Shown piece by piece: positions 38,201 to 50,263 of a stretch of DNA of 64,000 nucleotides. Origin of the DNA: Mugil cephalus (lineage: Eukaryota; Chordata; Actinopteri; Mugiliformes; Mugilidae). Under the pieces are notes generated by a model. It was not told the DNA's origin. It saw only the letters and a program-made list of their open reading frames with translations, and did no database searches. Within the stretch, counting starts at the first letter, position 1. Each line of letters begins with the position of its first letter. The stretch spans positions 17,650,397 to 17,714,396 of the forward strand of contig NC_061790.1 in assembly GCF_022458985.1 (NCBI RefSeq). The letters are read 5' to 3'. The translations under genes were made by a program, and so were the position numbers.

Positions 38201-41200
38201 TCTTTTGAAAATGTCACTTTTATCTCTTTTTTATATTCTGGATAATCAGTTGATTGACAAGTGAGCTTTCTTTCCTGGTTTGTTGTACAGTTATTAGGGG
38301 CCTTAACCGAATAAGTAATGGTTTGTTTTTTTTCAGCTGACAAGTTCAGAAACTGAACCTTGTAAGGACTGTTGACAGAGCACTCCACTTGCACAGGTCC
38401 ATCCGCACACTTCACATTTGCTTGGAGTGGTTTCACTTGGATTACAGGTGACTCTCTGAAAGTGATGGATCCATTGGACTTCTCTCGGAACACTGAACCG
38501 TCTTTCCGTATCAGCTTGCATTCATAAAGTCCTAGAATCAATGAAGCCAGTGTTACTGAAACAACAGCATGGCCATTTTGTTCCACTAGGGTTGTTGGAA
38601 TACTGTTGGTTGTCCTTTCAGTTAAATTCAATTCACACAAATGGAGTTACACTCTGCCATAACCTAAAACTCTAAACTAAAAGACAGTTTTAGACTAGAT
38701 AGCCATCTGCTGCTGCAGCATGTTAAGGCACACATAACCACATCCTTAACCACTTTAATATGAATGGTGCTCTAACAAAGCCATTGTTGATCAGAGGCTC
38801 CTGTCTCAAGGTGTGAATGGGGTTAGCGACAGAAGTTAAGACTGGATTGTAAATTGATGGCAGATTATATCTCAGTTCACCACCTCTGTTTTTCCAATCT
38901 AACACACGTCTTCCTTGACATCTGTGCATTTGTGGATTGGTTTCTCCAATGTACAAATCAGTAATTCCTTACCAGCCGTTGATGGCAATTAGTGGCACTG
39001 GTTCTGGTGCCTACAGAAATTAGTCAAGCAAGTTTCTGATGGGTTTTACCCACAGATTTTCCTATTTAAACCTCAACTTCCCACCAGTCTCTTAGAACTG
39101 AATAAGCTACTCAGATGAGGGGTGAAACTCAAATCTTCTCAAAACTCTACAAGTCCAGTTGCCTTTTTTTAAATGCCTTTTGGGTTATATATAAAAATAT
39201 AAGTCAGACATTATAATCATATTCGATTTGGGTCTTACCAATGTCAGTTCTGAAGAATCTTGACACAGTTAATGTTGCCGATCCGTTCTGTCTCAAAAAT
39301 CTGTGGTCACTATCTTCAAGTATGAGACTGCCATCACGTGTCCACTCAGCAGTCCAGTTTGTCCCAAAATTAATCTCCACTGGTGGAAGGCTGCAGTTTA
39401 CAGTCATAGTATTATTAAAGAAGAATTCTTTTGGAGCAAACGTCAAGAATGCTGTACCTGGATGGACAAAGAACATCACACAATTACCATAAAACCATCC
39501 AACACAGAGACTATACACATGAAAATAATCACACATGTATAAAACTGCCTTACTGTCAAATATCACAGGGTAATTCTGTTCTGTCAACTCTGTAAATAAT
39601 CCAGATATAAGTGCTGTAATTTCTGGTAGTGGAAAAGACGTAGCACTGACAGTAAAGTTAACAATGGTGCTTCCGTTCCTGTAATACACAAATGAATATC
39701 AATAAAAATCCAAAAAAGCAGTGACAATGTCAGTAAATTAAGACCACATTACATGTGATCTGGAACCATGATGCTGATCTCTATTTGTTACACACAAAAA
39801 AGTGTTAAGACCCGGTTTTAGTTGACACTACCTTTAAAATACATGACTGACTTCTGCCCTGTCCCTTTTCTATTTAACATTAACTTAAAGATGCAGTGTG
39901 TAGGTTGCAACCAACAGAATGTCCCTGAATCACATCTACCTTTCCAAGTGTGCAGAAGAAACTAAGGTGATTGTCGCTTCAAAAAAGGCCAACTCTGTAG
40001 CTGCAGACAATAACACATGTAACAAAATAACACTATTTGAAAAAAAAAAAAGAAACTTCAAAAAAGTACTTACTGAAATGAGATTAACGTCGCTGACTGA
40101 AAAGTTGAGATGTGCTTCTTACACTGGTTTTGAATCTATTTGACAGATTAGCATATCAAGCCAGAATTAATCACATTCATTGGATCAACACTGTGACATC
40201 ACTGAGTGATATAGACAGAAAAAAAGCCTTAACACTTACTGACTTATCAATGTCTTGGTAAACTTTACTGCTTGGATTGTTGTATGAGGGTTTGAAATCC
40301 ATGTCCAGGGTAAGAGTAAAGGGCCTCACTTCAGGTGTGTGTAAGATGGGTGTTGCTGTGCTGGATGTTGTTGTTGTTGTTGTTGTTTGTATTGTTGTGT
40401 TTCTGGTGCTCATCAGTGGTATTGTTGTAACTGGTTGTGGTTGTTTTTGGTGTTGTGAAGTTTTTATTGTAGGTGTTTGAATGTTTGACATTGTTGTCAT
40501 AATTTCTGTTGTTGATGTGGCGGTGCTCGTCATTGGTGTTGTTGTGTTCAAGGTAGACGCCACAGATATTGTTGTATTTACCACTGTTGTGGTTATTTGT
40601 GTTATGTTTAAGGCAATTGACATTGGTACTATTGTGTTGGGCATTGTTGTTGTTATTGGTGTTGTTATGTTTGGCACAGTAGGCATAATTTCTATTGTTG
40701 TGTTTGCAGTGTTCATCATTGGTGTTGTTGTGTTCAAGGTAGACGTCATGGATGTTGTTGTAGTTGCCATTGGTGTTGTGTTCAAGGTAGATGTCATGGG
40801 TGTTGTTGTAGTTGTGTTTGAGGTTGTCATCGTTGATGTTATTTTGGTTAGCATTTTTGCTGACACTGAGGTTGTTGTGTTTGACATTGTCGTAGTTGTG
40901 TTTTGCATTGTTGTGATTGGTGTTGTCACCCTGTGTGTTATTGAGTTTAGCAATTGCGTTGCCTCTGAGGTCCCCGTGTTTGTAGTTGTTGGTGACATTG
41001 TTGTAGTTGTGTTTTGAATTGTTGTGTTTGGAATTGTCACCATGGATGTTATTGGGTTTAGCAACTGTGTTGCCTCTGAGGTCACCATCATTTGTATTGT
41101 TGTGTTTCTGGTGCTCATCAGTGGTATTGTTGTGACTGGTTGTGGTTGTTTTTGGTGTTGTGTAGTTTTTGTTGTAGGTGTTTGAATGTTTGACATTGTT

Positions 41201-44200
41201 GTCATAATTTCTGTTGTTGATGTGGCGGTGCTTGTCATTGGTGTTGTTGTGTTCAAGGTAGATGGTATGAGTGTTGTTGTAGTTGTGTTTTGCATTGTTG
41301 TGTTTGGTGTTGTCACCATGGATGTTATTGCATTTAGTAACTGCGTTGCCTCTGAGGTCCCCGTGTTTGACACTCTAGGCATAATTTCTATTGTTGTGTT
41401 TGCAGTGTTCATCATTGGTGTTGTTGTGTTCAAGGTAGATGTCATGGATGTTGTTGTAGTTGCCATTGTTGTTGTGTTCAAGGTAGATGTCATGGGTGTT
41501 GTTGTAGTTGTGTTTGACGTTGTCATCGTTGGTGTTATTGTGGTTAGCATTTTTGCTGACACTGAGGTTGTTGTGTTTGACATTGTCGTGGTTGTGTTTT
41601 GCATTGTTGTGTTTGGTGTTGTCACCCTGGGTGTTATTGAGTTTGGCAATTGCGTTGCCTCTGAGGTCACCATCATTTGTATTGTTGTGTTTCTGGTGCT
41701 TGTCAGTGGTATTGTTGTGACTGGTTGTGGTTGTTTTTGGTGTTGTATAGTTGTTGTTATAGGTGTTTGAATGTTTGACACTGTTGTCGTGATTTCTGTT
41801 GTTGAGGAGGCAGTGCTCATCATTGGTGTTGTTGTGTTCAATGTAGATGGTATGGGTGTTGTTGTAGTTGTGTTTTGCATTGTTGTGTTTGGTGTTGTCA
41901 CCATGGATGTTATTGCATTTAGTAACTGCGTTGCCTCTGAGGTCCCCGTGTTTGACACTCTAGGCATAATTTCTATTGTTGTGTTTGCAGTGTTCATCAT
42001 TGGTGTTGTTGTGTTCAAGGTAGACGTCATGGATGTTGTTGTAGTTGCCATTGTTGTTGTGTTCAAGGTAGATGTCATGGGTGTTGTTGTAGTTGTGTTT
42101 GACGTTGTCATCGTTGGTGTTATTGTGGTTAGCATTTTTGCTGACACTGAGGTTGTTGTGTTTGACATTGTCGTAGTTGTGTTTTGCATTGTTGTGTTTG
42201 GTGTTGTCACCCTGGGTGTTATTGAGTTTGGCAATTGCGTTGCCTCTGAGGTCACCATCATTTGTATTGTTGTGTTTCTGGTGCTCGTCAGTGGTATTGT
42301 TGTGACTGGTTGTGGTTGTTTTTGGTGTTGTATAGTTGTTGTTATAGGTGTTTGAATGTTTGACACTGTTGTCGTGATTTCTGTTGTTGAGGAGGCAGTG
42401 CTTGTCATTGGTGTTGTTGTGTTCAATGTAGATGGTATGAGTGTTGTTGTAGTTGTGTTTTGCATTGTTGTGTTTGGTGTTGTCACCATGGATGTTATTG
42501 CATTTAGTAACTGCGTTGCCTCTGAGGTCCCCGTGTTTGACACTGTAGGCATAATTGTTGTCGTGATTTCTGTTGTTGAGGAGGCAGTGCTCGTCATTGG
42601 TGTTGTTGTGTTCAAGGTAGACGTCATGGATGTTGTTGTTGTGTTTTGCATTGTTGTGCTTGGAGTTGCCACCGTCTCCATTTTTGGTGACACTAAGGTT
42701 GTTGCGTTTGACATTATTGTGTTTGGAGTTGTCACCATGGATGTTACTTGGTTTAGTAACTGTGTTGCCTCCGAGGTCGTCGTGTTTGACATTATTACCA
42801 TAATTTCTACTGTTGGGTTTGAAGTGCTCATCATTGGTGTTGTTGCGTTCAAGGTAGATGTCATGGATGTTGTTGTTGTGTTTTGCTTTGTTGTGTTTGT
42901 GGTTGTCATCATTTGTGTTATTGTGGTTTGCATGTTTGCTGACACTGAGGTGGTTGTATTTGACATTGTTGTTGTCACTTCTATAGTTGTGTTTGCAGTG
43001 CTCGTCATTGGTATTGTTGGGTTTTGTAATGTTCCAGTCACTGTTGTTGTTGTGTTTAAGGTAGACGTCATGTTATGAAATGTCATCGCTGCAAATCAAT
43101 CAGAAACCATTAGGATCAACAGAAGCTCTTCATTGCTAAATATTTTAGCTCAGTAATTACAGATTGTGTGGAACAGAGAACAAACTAAAATGCTGTCCAT
43201 ACCAGTTGGAGTTGGGGTTGGTAATGCCATGATATCTGTGGAACATTAAAGATTCAGTTATTCTCCTTTCTTTCCAGAGAAACTCCACATCTTCACTTAA
43301 AACCAACATCAGATCAGACTTAGTGGTAACTGTCATAGTTTCTTTGTTTCCTGTCTGTCTTGCCTCCTTGTGTTTCTGTCATGATTATGTCTGTATCACG
43401 TTTTGAGTTTCCTGTTTGATTTTGTTAAGTGTCTTTATTTCCTGTCTGTTGTGTTTCCTCATGTGTCCTTGATTACACATTGGTTTCTCCCCGTTTGATT
43501 GCCCTGTTTTGTCTCACCTGTGTCTTGTCATCCCTCAGCCCTCGTGTGTATTTATAGCAACTCCAGTGTTTTCCATGTAAAAATATTTTGACTAAACATG
43601 TCTTGTTTATTAACATTAATAATTAGAAAAAAAAAAATGGTCAAACGTAATCACTCTGCATGTGACGGATTCCTCTCTTAATACATGTGGAAAAGTCAAC
43701 TACTTATCTTCCTTTACAAAAGCATTAATCATCCTGTCTGATCTGCGATAGCAGATTCAGAAGAGGCACGGTTGCGTTGTACTGAGTCTGACTATGATAA
43801 TTGTCTGTATTAATCATTTACTGTGAGACAATACAGTTGTTTTTTGTGTGTATGTTCATTCATCTAGAACGTAACCAATAACTACACATGTATCGGTAAA
43901 TGTAACAAAACAATGACGTAGCCTAAATATTGTAGGAAGTGCGCAGTATAAGTACACACAGTGTGTGACACAATGGTGTGACAGCCCTCAGTGCTACCTG
44001 TTTGACTGATGTTTGGCTGGCAGTACTGGCCGTCATCTGGGATGCTGTTAATGCATCCACATGTTCTATCAACAATGGCGTCACAGGCTCCATGTTTAAT
44101 GCAGGTGTCATACGACCAAGCAAAGCTCTCTGCACATCTGCACCAGTCTCCAGTCATAGTTGATGAACACACTGAGAAGATAGCAGACACAGCAGCACAC

Positions 44201-45493
44201 ATCTCAACCATTGCTGTTAGAGTGACAACACATCAAGCTTTTGTTAAACTACTGAGCAAAAAACAAAAAACAAAAAACAAAAAAAAGGATATATATTTTA
44301 CCTGTTGTAACTTCACTGCTTGTGATTTCACTTGTGCAGTTGATTGTTAATGGAAAGCTGAGGTTGTTCAAAATCATTTGAAGATTCTCCTTGTTAAAGA
44401 CGCTGATAACAGCTTGGAGCTCATAATCAGTGAGATCTAAAGTAGAAAGAGACATGATCAGACACTGTGTCAATATTGAACAGATCATCAGTAGCAAGGA
44501 AAGAAGAGATTCACTGATAGGTATTTATTGCTCTAATAATCAGTTCAAAGGTGTATAATAATCAGTCAGTTAGATAATAGTTGATGCACTAAAATGTGAC
44601 TTACTTGCTCTTTTTTCTCTGACATGAATGGGGGATCCTTTTGTGTTGTTTGCTTCCTGGAAAAGGCATCAGACTGTACAGATTAATAACTGCAACTAAA
44701 AACAAATCATCATCTACAAAGATAAGAGTATGTTTAGTGATCAAATCCCATTACAGGGTATATACTTGAAGTTAATTTCAATAAATTTTGAAGACTTTTT
44801 CAAACTTCTTTTTAAAACCTCACGCCACATCGAATTGTACCCACTTACATCAGTGAGACTCTTAGTTTATAAAGACTATAGACTGTGACTATCATACGAC
44901 CAGGTAATACCATTTAATTTTTATTATCATTAAAACCACGTCTTCATTACTTGCTTTTTCAAAATAAAATTTGGTTAAATTATTTCAGTGTGGGTACTTA
45001 AATAATTACTTTTTGAAGACTTTGAGCAGATTTCAACAATAACGTGATAATAATGATAACCGTGATAATTTTGGGCATAACAATAATTAACCGTGAACTT
45101 GTGATATGACATAGGGTGAGTTCGTAATATGCATCAAGAGTGCCAGGGCTTACTCGGGGCACTCTCTGGTCTTTTGAAATGTTGTTTGTGCCTCTAAATT
45201 TCCATCCTGTACGTTCTGGCGTTCTCAGAGACAATTAGAAGATTACTTATTAAGGATCTTAACTTCCCCAAAATTGAATGATCAGCTTGTAACACTTTTG
45301 AAGACCCCGCGGACACCCTGCATTAGTTTCAGTATCTCATGGTATAAAACTCCAGCCTCTAGTGTTAGTACTGATTAATTCCTTCTCTCACCTCATAGAA
45401 GACATTCAGAGACTCTCCATTTCCTTGATTCGCTTGAATGCAGCACATAGTCAGAAGAAAAACCACGTATCCTACAGCCTTTGGTAAAGCCAT
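35226..45493 (-). CDS. Adhesion GPCR, subfamily F, with a very long mucin-like stalk
   Basis: Exons 5' to 3': 45392-45493, 44605-44656, 44302-44436, 43998-44171, 43203-43235, 40240-43088, 40074-40135, 39554-39678, 39239-39457, 38199-38531, 37911-38092, 37402-37578, 35943-37319, 35760-35801, 35344-35386, 35226-35254. They sum to 5934 bp, or about 1977 aa. In order: signal peptide (MALPKAVGYVVFLLTMCC); a furin-like REKR at 47-50; cysteine-rich block (CRCAESFAWSYDTC); Thr-rich stalk (about 166-1083); SEA (FTLTLDMDF ... FQNGSTIVNF); Ig-like domains (VNCSLPP ... GLYECKL, then about 1250-1361); HRM-like Cys block; GAIN; GPS CNCNHL|TSFSILM at 1676/1677; seven TM helices (TM2 SIVNIAMSLLIADIWF, TM6 VLTPFFGLTWALG). 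Each exon from SEA to TM7 pairs with the receptor at 13717-24405, so they are paralogs. The last two exons (short cytoplasmic tail) are provisional: an alternative frame would give a Ser-rich tail (STSTGRASSRPG). Confidence 0.85.
40240..43088 (-). repeat. Mucin-like exon built of nested tandem repeats
   Basis: A single 2849-bp exon, open over 949 codons on the minus strand, encodes Thr/Asn/Ser/Met-rich sequence (TSTLNTTTPM, SNTTTSVSAKM, TSEATQLLN). The base-level pattern is a higher-order repeat: units start at 40481, 41186, 41771 and 42356, giving periods of 705, 585 and 585 bp, all multiples of 3. The two 585-bp units are nearly identical. Asn-Thr-Thr and Asn-x-Thr occur about every ten residues, so both O- and N-glycosylation are expected. 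The last ~35 residues return to ordinary SEA-domain sequence. Confidence 0.9.
43300..43560. repeat. Probable interspersed repeat tail upstream of the mucin exon
   Basis: Low-complexity T/C-rich sequence with repeated 'tttcctgtctg' and 'tgtgtttcc' words. It is typical of fish LINE 3' regions. It is absent from copy B, where homology resumes only at about 61620. Confidence 0.4.
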
Positions 45494-46000
45494 CCTGACT
45501 AGAGTAAATACAGCAAACACAATCACGTTTCATTATTAGATTAAGTAGAAACATGTGCATTTATATATTGTGGGGGGGAAACCTGTGATCATTTTTAAAA
45601 CTACACATTGTGATGATTTCTTATTTGCAACGCTACCAGGAAGAACAGATACCTTAGTTTTTACCCTTATAGACTTTAAAAACATCAGTGACAGCTACAC
45701 ATACTTAAGGACAGACTTAACAGATATGGCTCAGGACTGACATCAGGATGGTTAGTTAAGTAGAATTGTTGTTTTTGGGGGTTGTAAAATGCTGCAATAC
45801 TAAAAAAAAAAAAAAAAAAACACAAAATATTCTTACACAGTGCTTTAGACAAACAGTGTATCACTGAATTAACCCTTGGGGAAATTAGCGGAAAAAAAAT
45901 TATAATTTCCATAAAACTCATTTAAATGAGTATTTGCATATTTAAGGGCCTCTACATGGTTAATGATTGGCAGCAACATTGAGTTTGATGCATCATTATG

Positions 46001-46427
46001 TTTTCCACATTATCAGACTAAAAAACTCACAGGTGCAGATCCTTGTCACTCGAGCTCCTACACATCTCCATTGCCCATATTCAGTGTAACTTGAAATACA
46101 TTGACTTAAAACACAGAGAAACTAGTTTTCAAACATATCTGGAATATGGAGATATAAGCACCTCACAATATGTTGTAGTAATATGTCATAGTTGTTAAAT
46201 TAGTTGATGCCGAATTACACTTCCTTCTGTGCAAATTCTGTAGCTAATCTGGTTTGCATATGTGATTTCCTGCCTGCATTTAACAAGCGACTATATGTTT
46301 TTCAAGCCCTGAAGTTATAGGTCCATGCAATGTAATATGTCATGCCATTTGTATAGCAGTACATCACAGTAGCTAGTAGGTAGCAAAATACGGTTGGCTG
46401 GTTTGGTTAATTGTGAGAATCGAAATA
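46001..46427. other. Spacer flanking duplication copy A
   Basis: This is the 5' flank of the mucin-stalk receptor and would carry part of its promoter region. I see no gene. Copy B reaches the window end before this segment, so whether it is duplicated is unknown. Confidence 0.3.
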
Positions 46428-46660
46428 CACAGATCAGGCATAACATTATGACCCCTGACAGTATGCAAATAACATTGACCATCTTGTGACAATTTAATGT
46501 TCTGCTGGGAAACTTTGGACTTGGCATTCATGTGGATGTTACTTAGACATAGCACCAACCTAGACCAGTCCAGGCACCCCCACCCCATAGCAATGACAGT
46601 CCTTGATGCTAGCAGCCATCCCCAGCAGGATGCAGCCTGATCCAGACATGAAAACGGTTT
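46428..46660. mobile_element. Tc1/mariner end fragment
   Basis: Starts with 'acagatcaggcataacattatgacc', the same terminus as the short element at 9256-9575, and continues with 'cattgaccatcttgtgacaa'. Only one end is present; it stops before the A-run at 46678. Confidence 0.6.
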
Positions 46661-46676
46661 GGGGAGAACTAGTTAG

Positions 46677-46677
<1 letters not shown>

Positions 46678-46742
<65 letters not shown>
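46678..46742. repeat. Poly-A run followed by (TA)n microsatellite
   Basis: About 26 A residues directly followed by about 19 TA dinucleotides. Confidence 0.95.
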
Positions 46743-46744
<2 letters not shown>

Positions 46745-46764
46745 AATAAAATAAAATAAAAAGG

Positions 46765-47345
46765 ATGTAAATGTTTCTTTGACTATAGATGGAGTTGACA
46801 TTGAGAGAGTGTTTGAGTTGAGGTTTTTGGTTGTAGTAATAGATGACAATCTGACATGGAAATCTCATATAGCCTATATTAAAACAAAGACTTATAGAAT
46901 ATCCCTGTTCTGAACAAAGCAAAGTATGTGTGTATGTAATGTATTGCGAATTTTGTATTTATCCCTTATTCTGACATATTTAAGTTATTGCTTGGAAGTG
47001 AGGGGCAATACATTTATGAGTAACATAAGGCCTTTGTTTATTGTACCGAAAAGAGCAGTAAGAATTATTCACAAAGTGGATCCACGAGAGCACACCAACA
47101 CACTGTTTATCAAGTCAGGACTTATGAAACTTCAAGATTTAGTTAAGTTAAGTTACACAAATTATTAGTTATGTATGGAACAAAAAGCAAAGTACCACCA
47201 GAAAGTTTGCAGAAGTTGTTTGTTTTTAGTTTAGAAGATCAGGACAGTAGAAGGAAATTTCATTTTAAACATAAATTTGAAAGGACTACTTTAAAACAGA
47301 TGTGCATTTCAAGACAAAGAATCGAAGATGTGTGTTAATATTTTT
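46765..47345 (+). mobile_element. CR1/Rex1-type LINE fragment
   Basis: The plus strand encodes the C-terminal end of a non-LTR reverse transcriptase: VVIDDNLTWKSHI near 46827, then LILTYLSYCLEVRGNTF and LFIVPKRAVRIIHK, followed by REHTNTLFIKSGLMKLQDLV (46960-47150). Frames are broken by a stop at 46912. No 5' part is present. Confidence 0.7.
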
Positions 47346-50263
47346 CAGTTTAAAAAAATATAAAAATAGAATATTTAGACTGTATGAGCATGATGAATTG
47401 TGGCTATTATGTACATTGTAAATTAATGTCTGAGTGTTTGTGTTTAAGAAATGGGCAGGTATTATAAGAATTTCTTCTTCATGCTACTCTTCAACAACCT
47501 TTACGAGATCTAGTCAAGCAGTGAATGTAAAGTATTCTTTTTAAAAAAATAAAACTTGGTTAAAAGACTTCAGTGTGTGTGTTCAGTATTTTTTGAACAT
47601 TTTGAACACATCTAACAATGCTGTGACAATATCGATAACCGTGATAATTTTGGTCACATATGAAATTTTCATATCGTTATATCTGTAATATATATAAATT
47701 TCAACTTTTGCACATTTCTTCCTCATTTCCTTCATTTCTGACATTGTGGTGGGTTTCCTCACATGAACTGCTTGCTGCAGGTTCTTCCACTATTTCTACT
47801 GGATTAAGGTTCACCTCATTGACAGATGTTGTGACATTTTCTTTTAGAATAGGCTGGTATAATTTAGAATCCATTCATTTTTTCTTTAATGAGCCATCCC
47901 AGCCCAGAGGTTCAAGAATGTTAACATGTGCCCATGTGAGAGAAGGCTTTCAATTCAAACAAACTATCAGAACTATCAGACCATTACTTTCTGAACATAC
48001 CTTCAGTTTCTTATGTAACTTATGTGCTCGCCCTGTTGGCTTCAGGGAGAGTTTCTAGCCGGGTTTTGTAAAGCGCCTCAAGACTATTTGTATTTTTATT
48101 GACGCTATGTAAATAAATCTGAATAAAAAATAATTAAATGGTGGATTACAAGAGCCTAGGATTTTTATTTAATAATTTAGATTAATTTTTCATATAGCTT
48201 TTGTAGCGATCTCTGTTGGTCAACCACTCCTGTGGAGGGTAACAATCGTCTTTAATCTCCTCCATTTGTTCACAATCTGACTGAACGTGGATTTGTGGAT
48301 TCCGATCTCTTTATAGATGTTTTTTGACCTTTTCCAGGACAACAACTCTTTTTCTGAACTTCACAGAAAACTCCTTTGTCCGTGTCATCATACACCTCCA
48401 CAAAAACAGTTCACCAACACCTTTGTCTCATTACATTGATTGCAAACACTTCTGAACAGATAGACTCTAATTCCACTCTATCCTAGTTCATCCTATCCTA
48501 GTTAACTGAGTTGTCTTTGACTAGCAAATCTAGATTAGATTTGCTCAAATTAGCATACGTCTTGCTACACTTGTAGAGAATTACCACTTATAATAACGCA
48601 TGAGTGAAATGTTAGGAAGATTTTTACCTGTCTTTGTCTTCTTCCCGCTGAAAAGGCTCTTGTCAGGAGGACGAACCATTTGACTGCACTACTCCAGATA
48701 CACAGACAAATATTCACTCACGGATTATTTGTTAACTTCCTGAGATACTTCATGTGACTCCCACACCTGCTTTTTCTTTTTTTTCTTTTGGTAAAACAAG
48801 CCACACACTGTGTTAGCGGTAGGGCCTATAAAGCCTATTAAACACATTTTGTGTCATCACATGCAAATTCTAGATGTAAAATAGTACTGTAGGCCAACCC
48901 TCAGAAGGCCCAGATACAATGATACAATGTCTTATGTGTCCTGTTTCTTCTTTTTTCTCCTGAGCAACACCGCGGTGAGGTTTTGTCCTGTTTCATTTTT
49001 GTCTCATGACAATCTATTTTTGATACTATTTATCCCGATGAAGATGTAACCAACAACTTGGCGGTGTTTAAATCAGCTCCACCTTTGCCAATGAACAGTA
49101 TAATGGTTGATTTAATGGTTTCATCCATCTAAACGGGTGACTTACACCTGTCCAAACTTTAAATTATAGGACATCCTTGATAATTAGGTGACAAGAGGCA
49201 GAACAAAACGCAATTCAAACAAAAGTCGCGAAAAAGTAAAAACTCACCCCGAAATCACTGATGTCGACTAGCACTGGATTAATAAGCCTATTATCAGATT
49301 ATCTCTGTTACGAGAATTATGGTAGGTAATTTGCAGTGTAATTTTTACTTCACAAATCACGGACATGGACATCGCACGGGATTAAGATCACAGACGACTA
49401 ACATGATTACCGGCGGTCCCCAGGTAAAACTAATCCCGTGTGAATAGGGCGTCAAAATACCTCACAGGGTAATTCTTATAAAGCCTGTAAACACAGGAAG
49501 CAAAATCAAGTGTTCTCTCACAATTACTAAATGCTAACAGACTACTGGCGAATTTGGATGAAATAACGCTAAAAATAAATTACATACCAAGGTCCTCATG
49601 TACAAAGACTTGCGTGGGTTTCCTACTAAAAATGTTCACGCGTTCAGAACCAGAAAACCCAACCTACCCTAACCCTACTAAACATCTGTGGGTATACATG
49701 AATCCAAGCACTTGTCCCTTGTGTCCCAATTAAAGCTGGGCTATCAATCTAAATATCGATAGTATCAATACCAAGTCCGGTATCGGTATCTCAAATCCTC
49801 CCTTCACAGCAGTATTCCCACAACAAATTCCCCTCTCTGAGCAATTTTTATATTTATTATTTTTGCTTTTGTTTACTTATTTTGCTTAACTGACGACTGT
49901 TACTGACTTTATTTTCCATTGGTGTTGTGTTGTTGACATTGTCATATATGTATTTTTGTTAAATAGTTTTTCTTATTTTGCAATAATGGCTTTTTTTCTA
50001 AAACGATTGTGTGTAGTGAAAGGGGAATTATTTAAATTTTATACAGTTAAATTGTTTCATACTGTAATTGGTTAAGAAAAAATGGTTTATTTGCCTACAT
50101 ATTTGTCCTGTATTTTATCATAATTACCAATCAACTAAAAGCAAAATTGCGAAGTTATTCAACACTTATGACATTTCAAGAATAAGAGTCAGTGATACTA
50201 GCCCAGTATTTATTTGATATTGGATGGATACCAAAATTCCAGGTATCGCCCAGTCCCAGTCAT
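47346..50263. other. Repeat-derived intergenic DNA
   Basis: No gene recognised. Visible pieces are a repeat shared with 45030-45090 (gataaccgtgataattttgg at about 47634), a SINE tail at 48063-48120 (gtaaagcgcctcaagac), a Tc1-like antisense fragment near 48290-48450, and a dispersed repeat at 49470-49590 related to 22490-22630. Confidence 0.35.

Larger units (their letters stand above)
33415..46000. repeat. Segmental tandem duplication, copy A
   Basis: The whole block, including the mucin-stalk ADGRF gene, its introns and flanks, matches 53196-64000 (copy B) at high identity by eye. The left boundary is 'gttttaatattgtggctggtggca' (33418) versus 'gttttaatattgtgactggtggca' (53204). The right end runs at least to 'gattggcagcaacattga' (45965), where copy B meets the window edge. 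Copy A alone has the mucin exon: sequence 40325-43565 is replaced in copy B. Confidence 0.92.

Noticed and set aside
38532..38640. In-frame extension of the Ig-like exon upstream of its acceptor
   Set aside because: The paralog structure and phase-1 acceptor (gattctag) at 38532-38533 place it in an intron; the equivalent in copy B is interrupted.
40277..43078. Long open frames on the plus strand opposite the mucin exon (Val-rich, 178-240 codons each)
   Set aside because: They are the antisense image of ACN/AAC-type Thr/Asn codons, which give GTN/GTT. They are low complexity, broken by TGA at each repeat unit start, and have no splice or family support.
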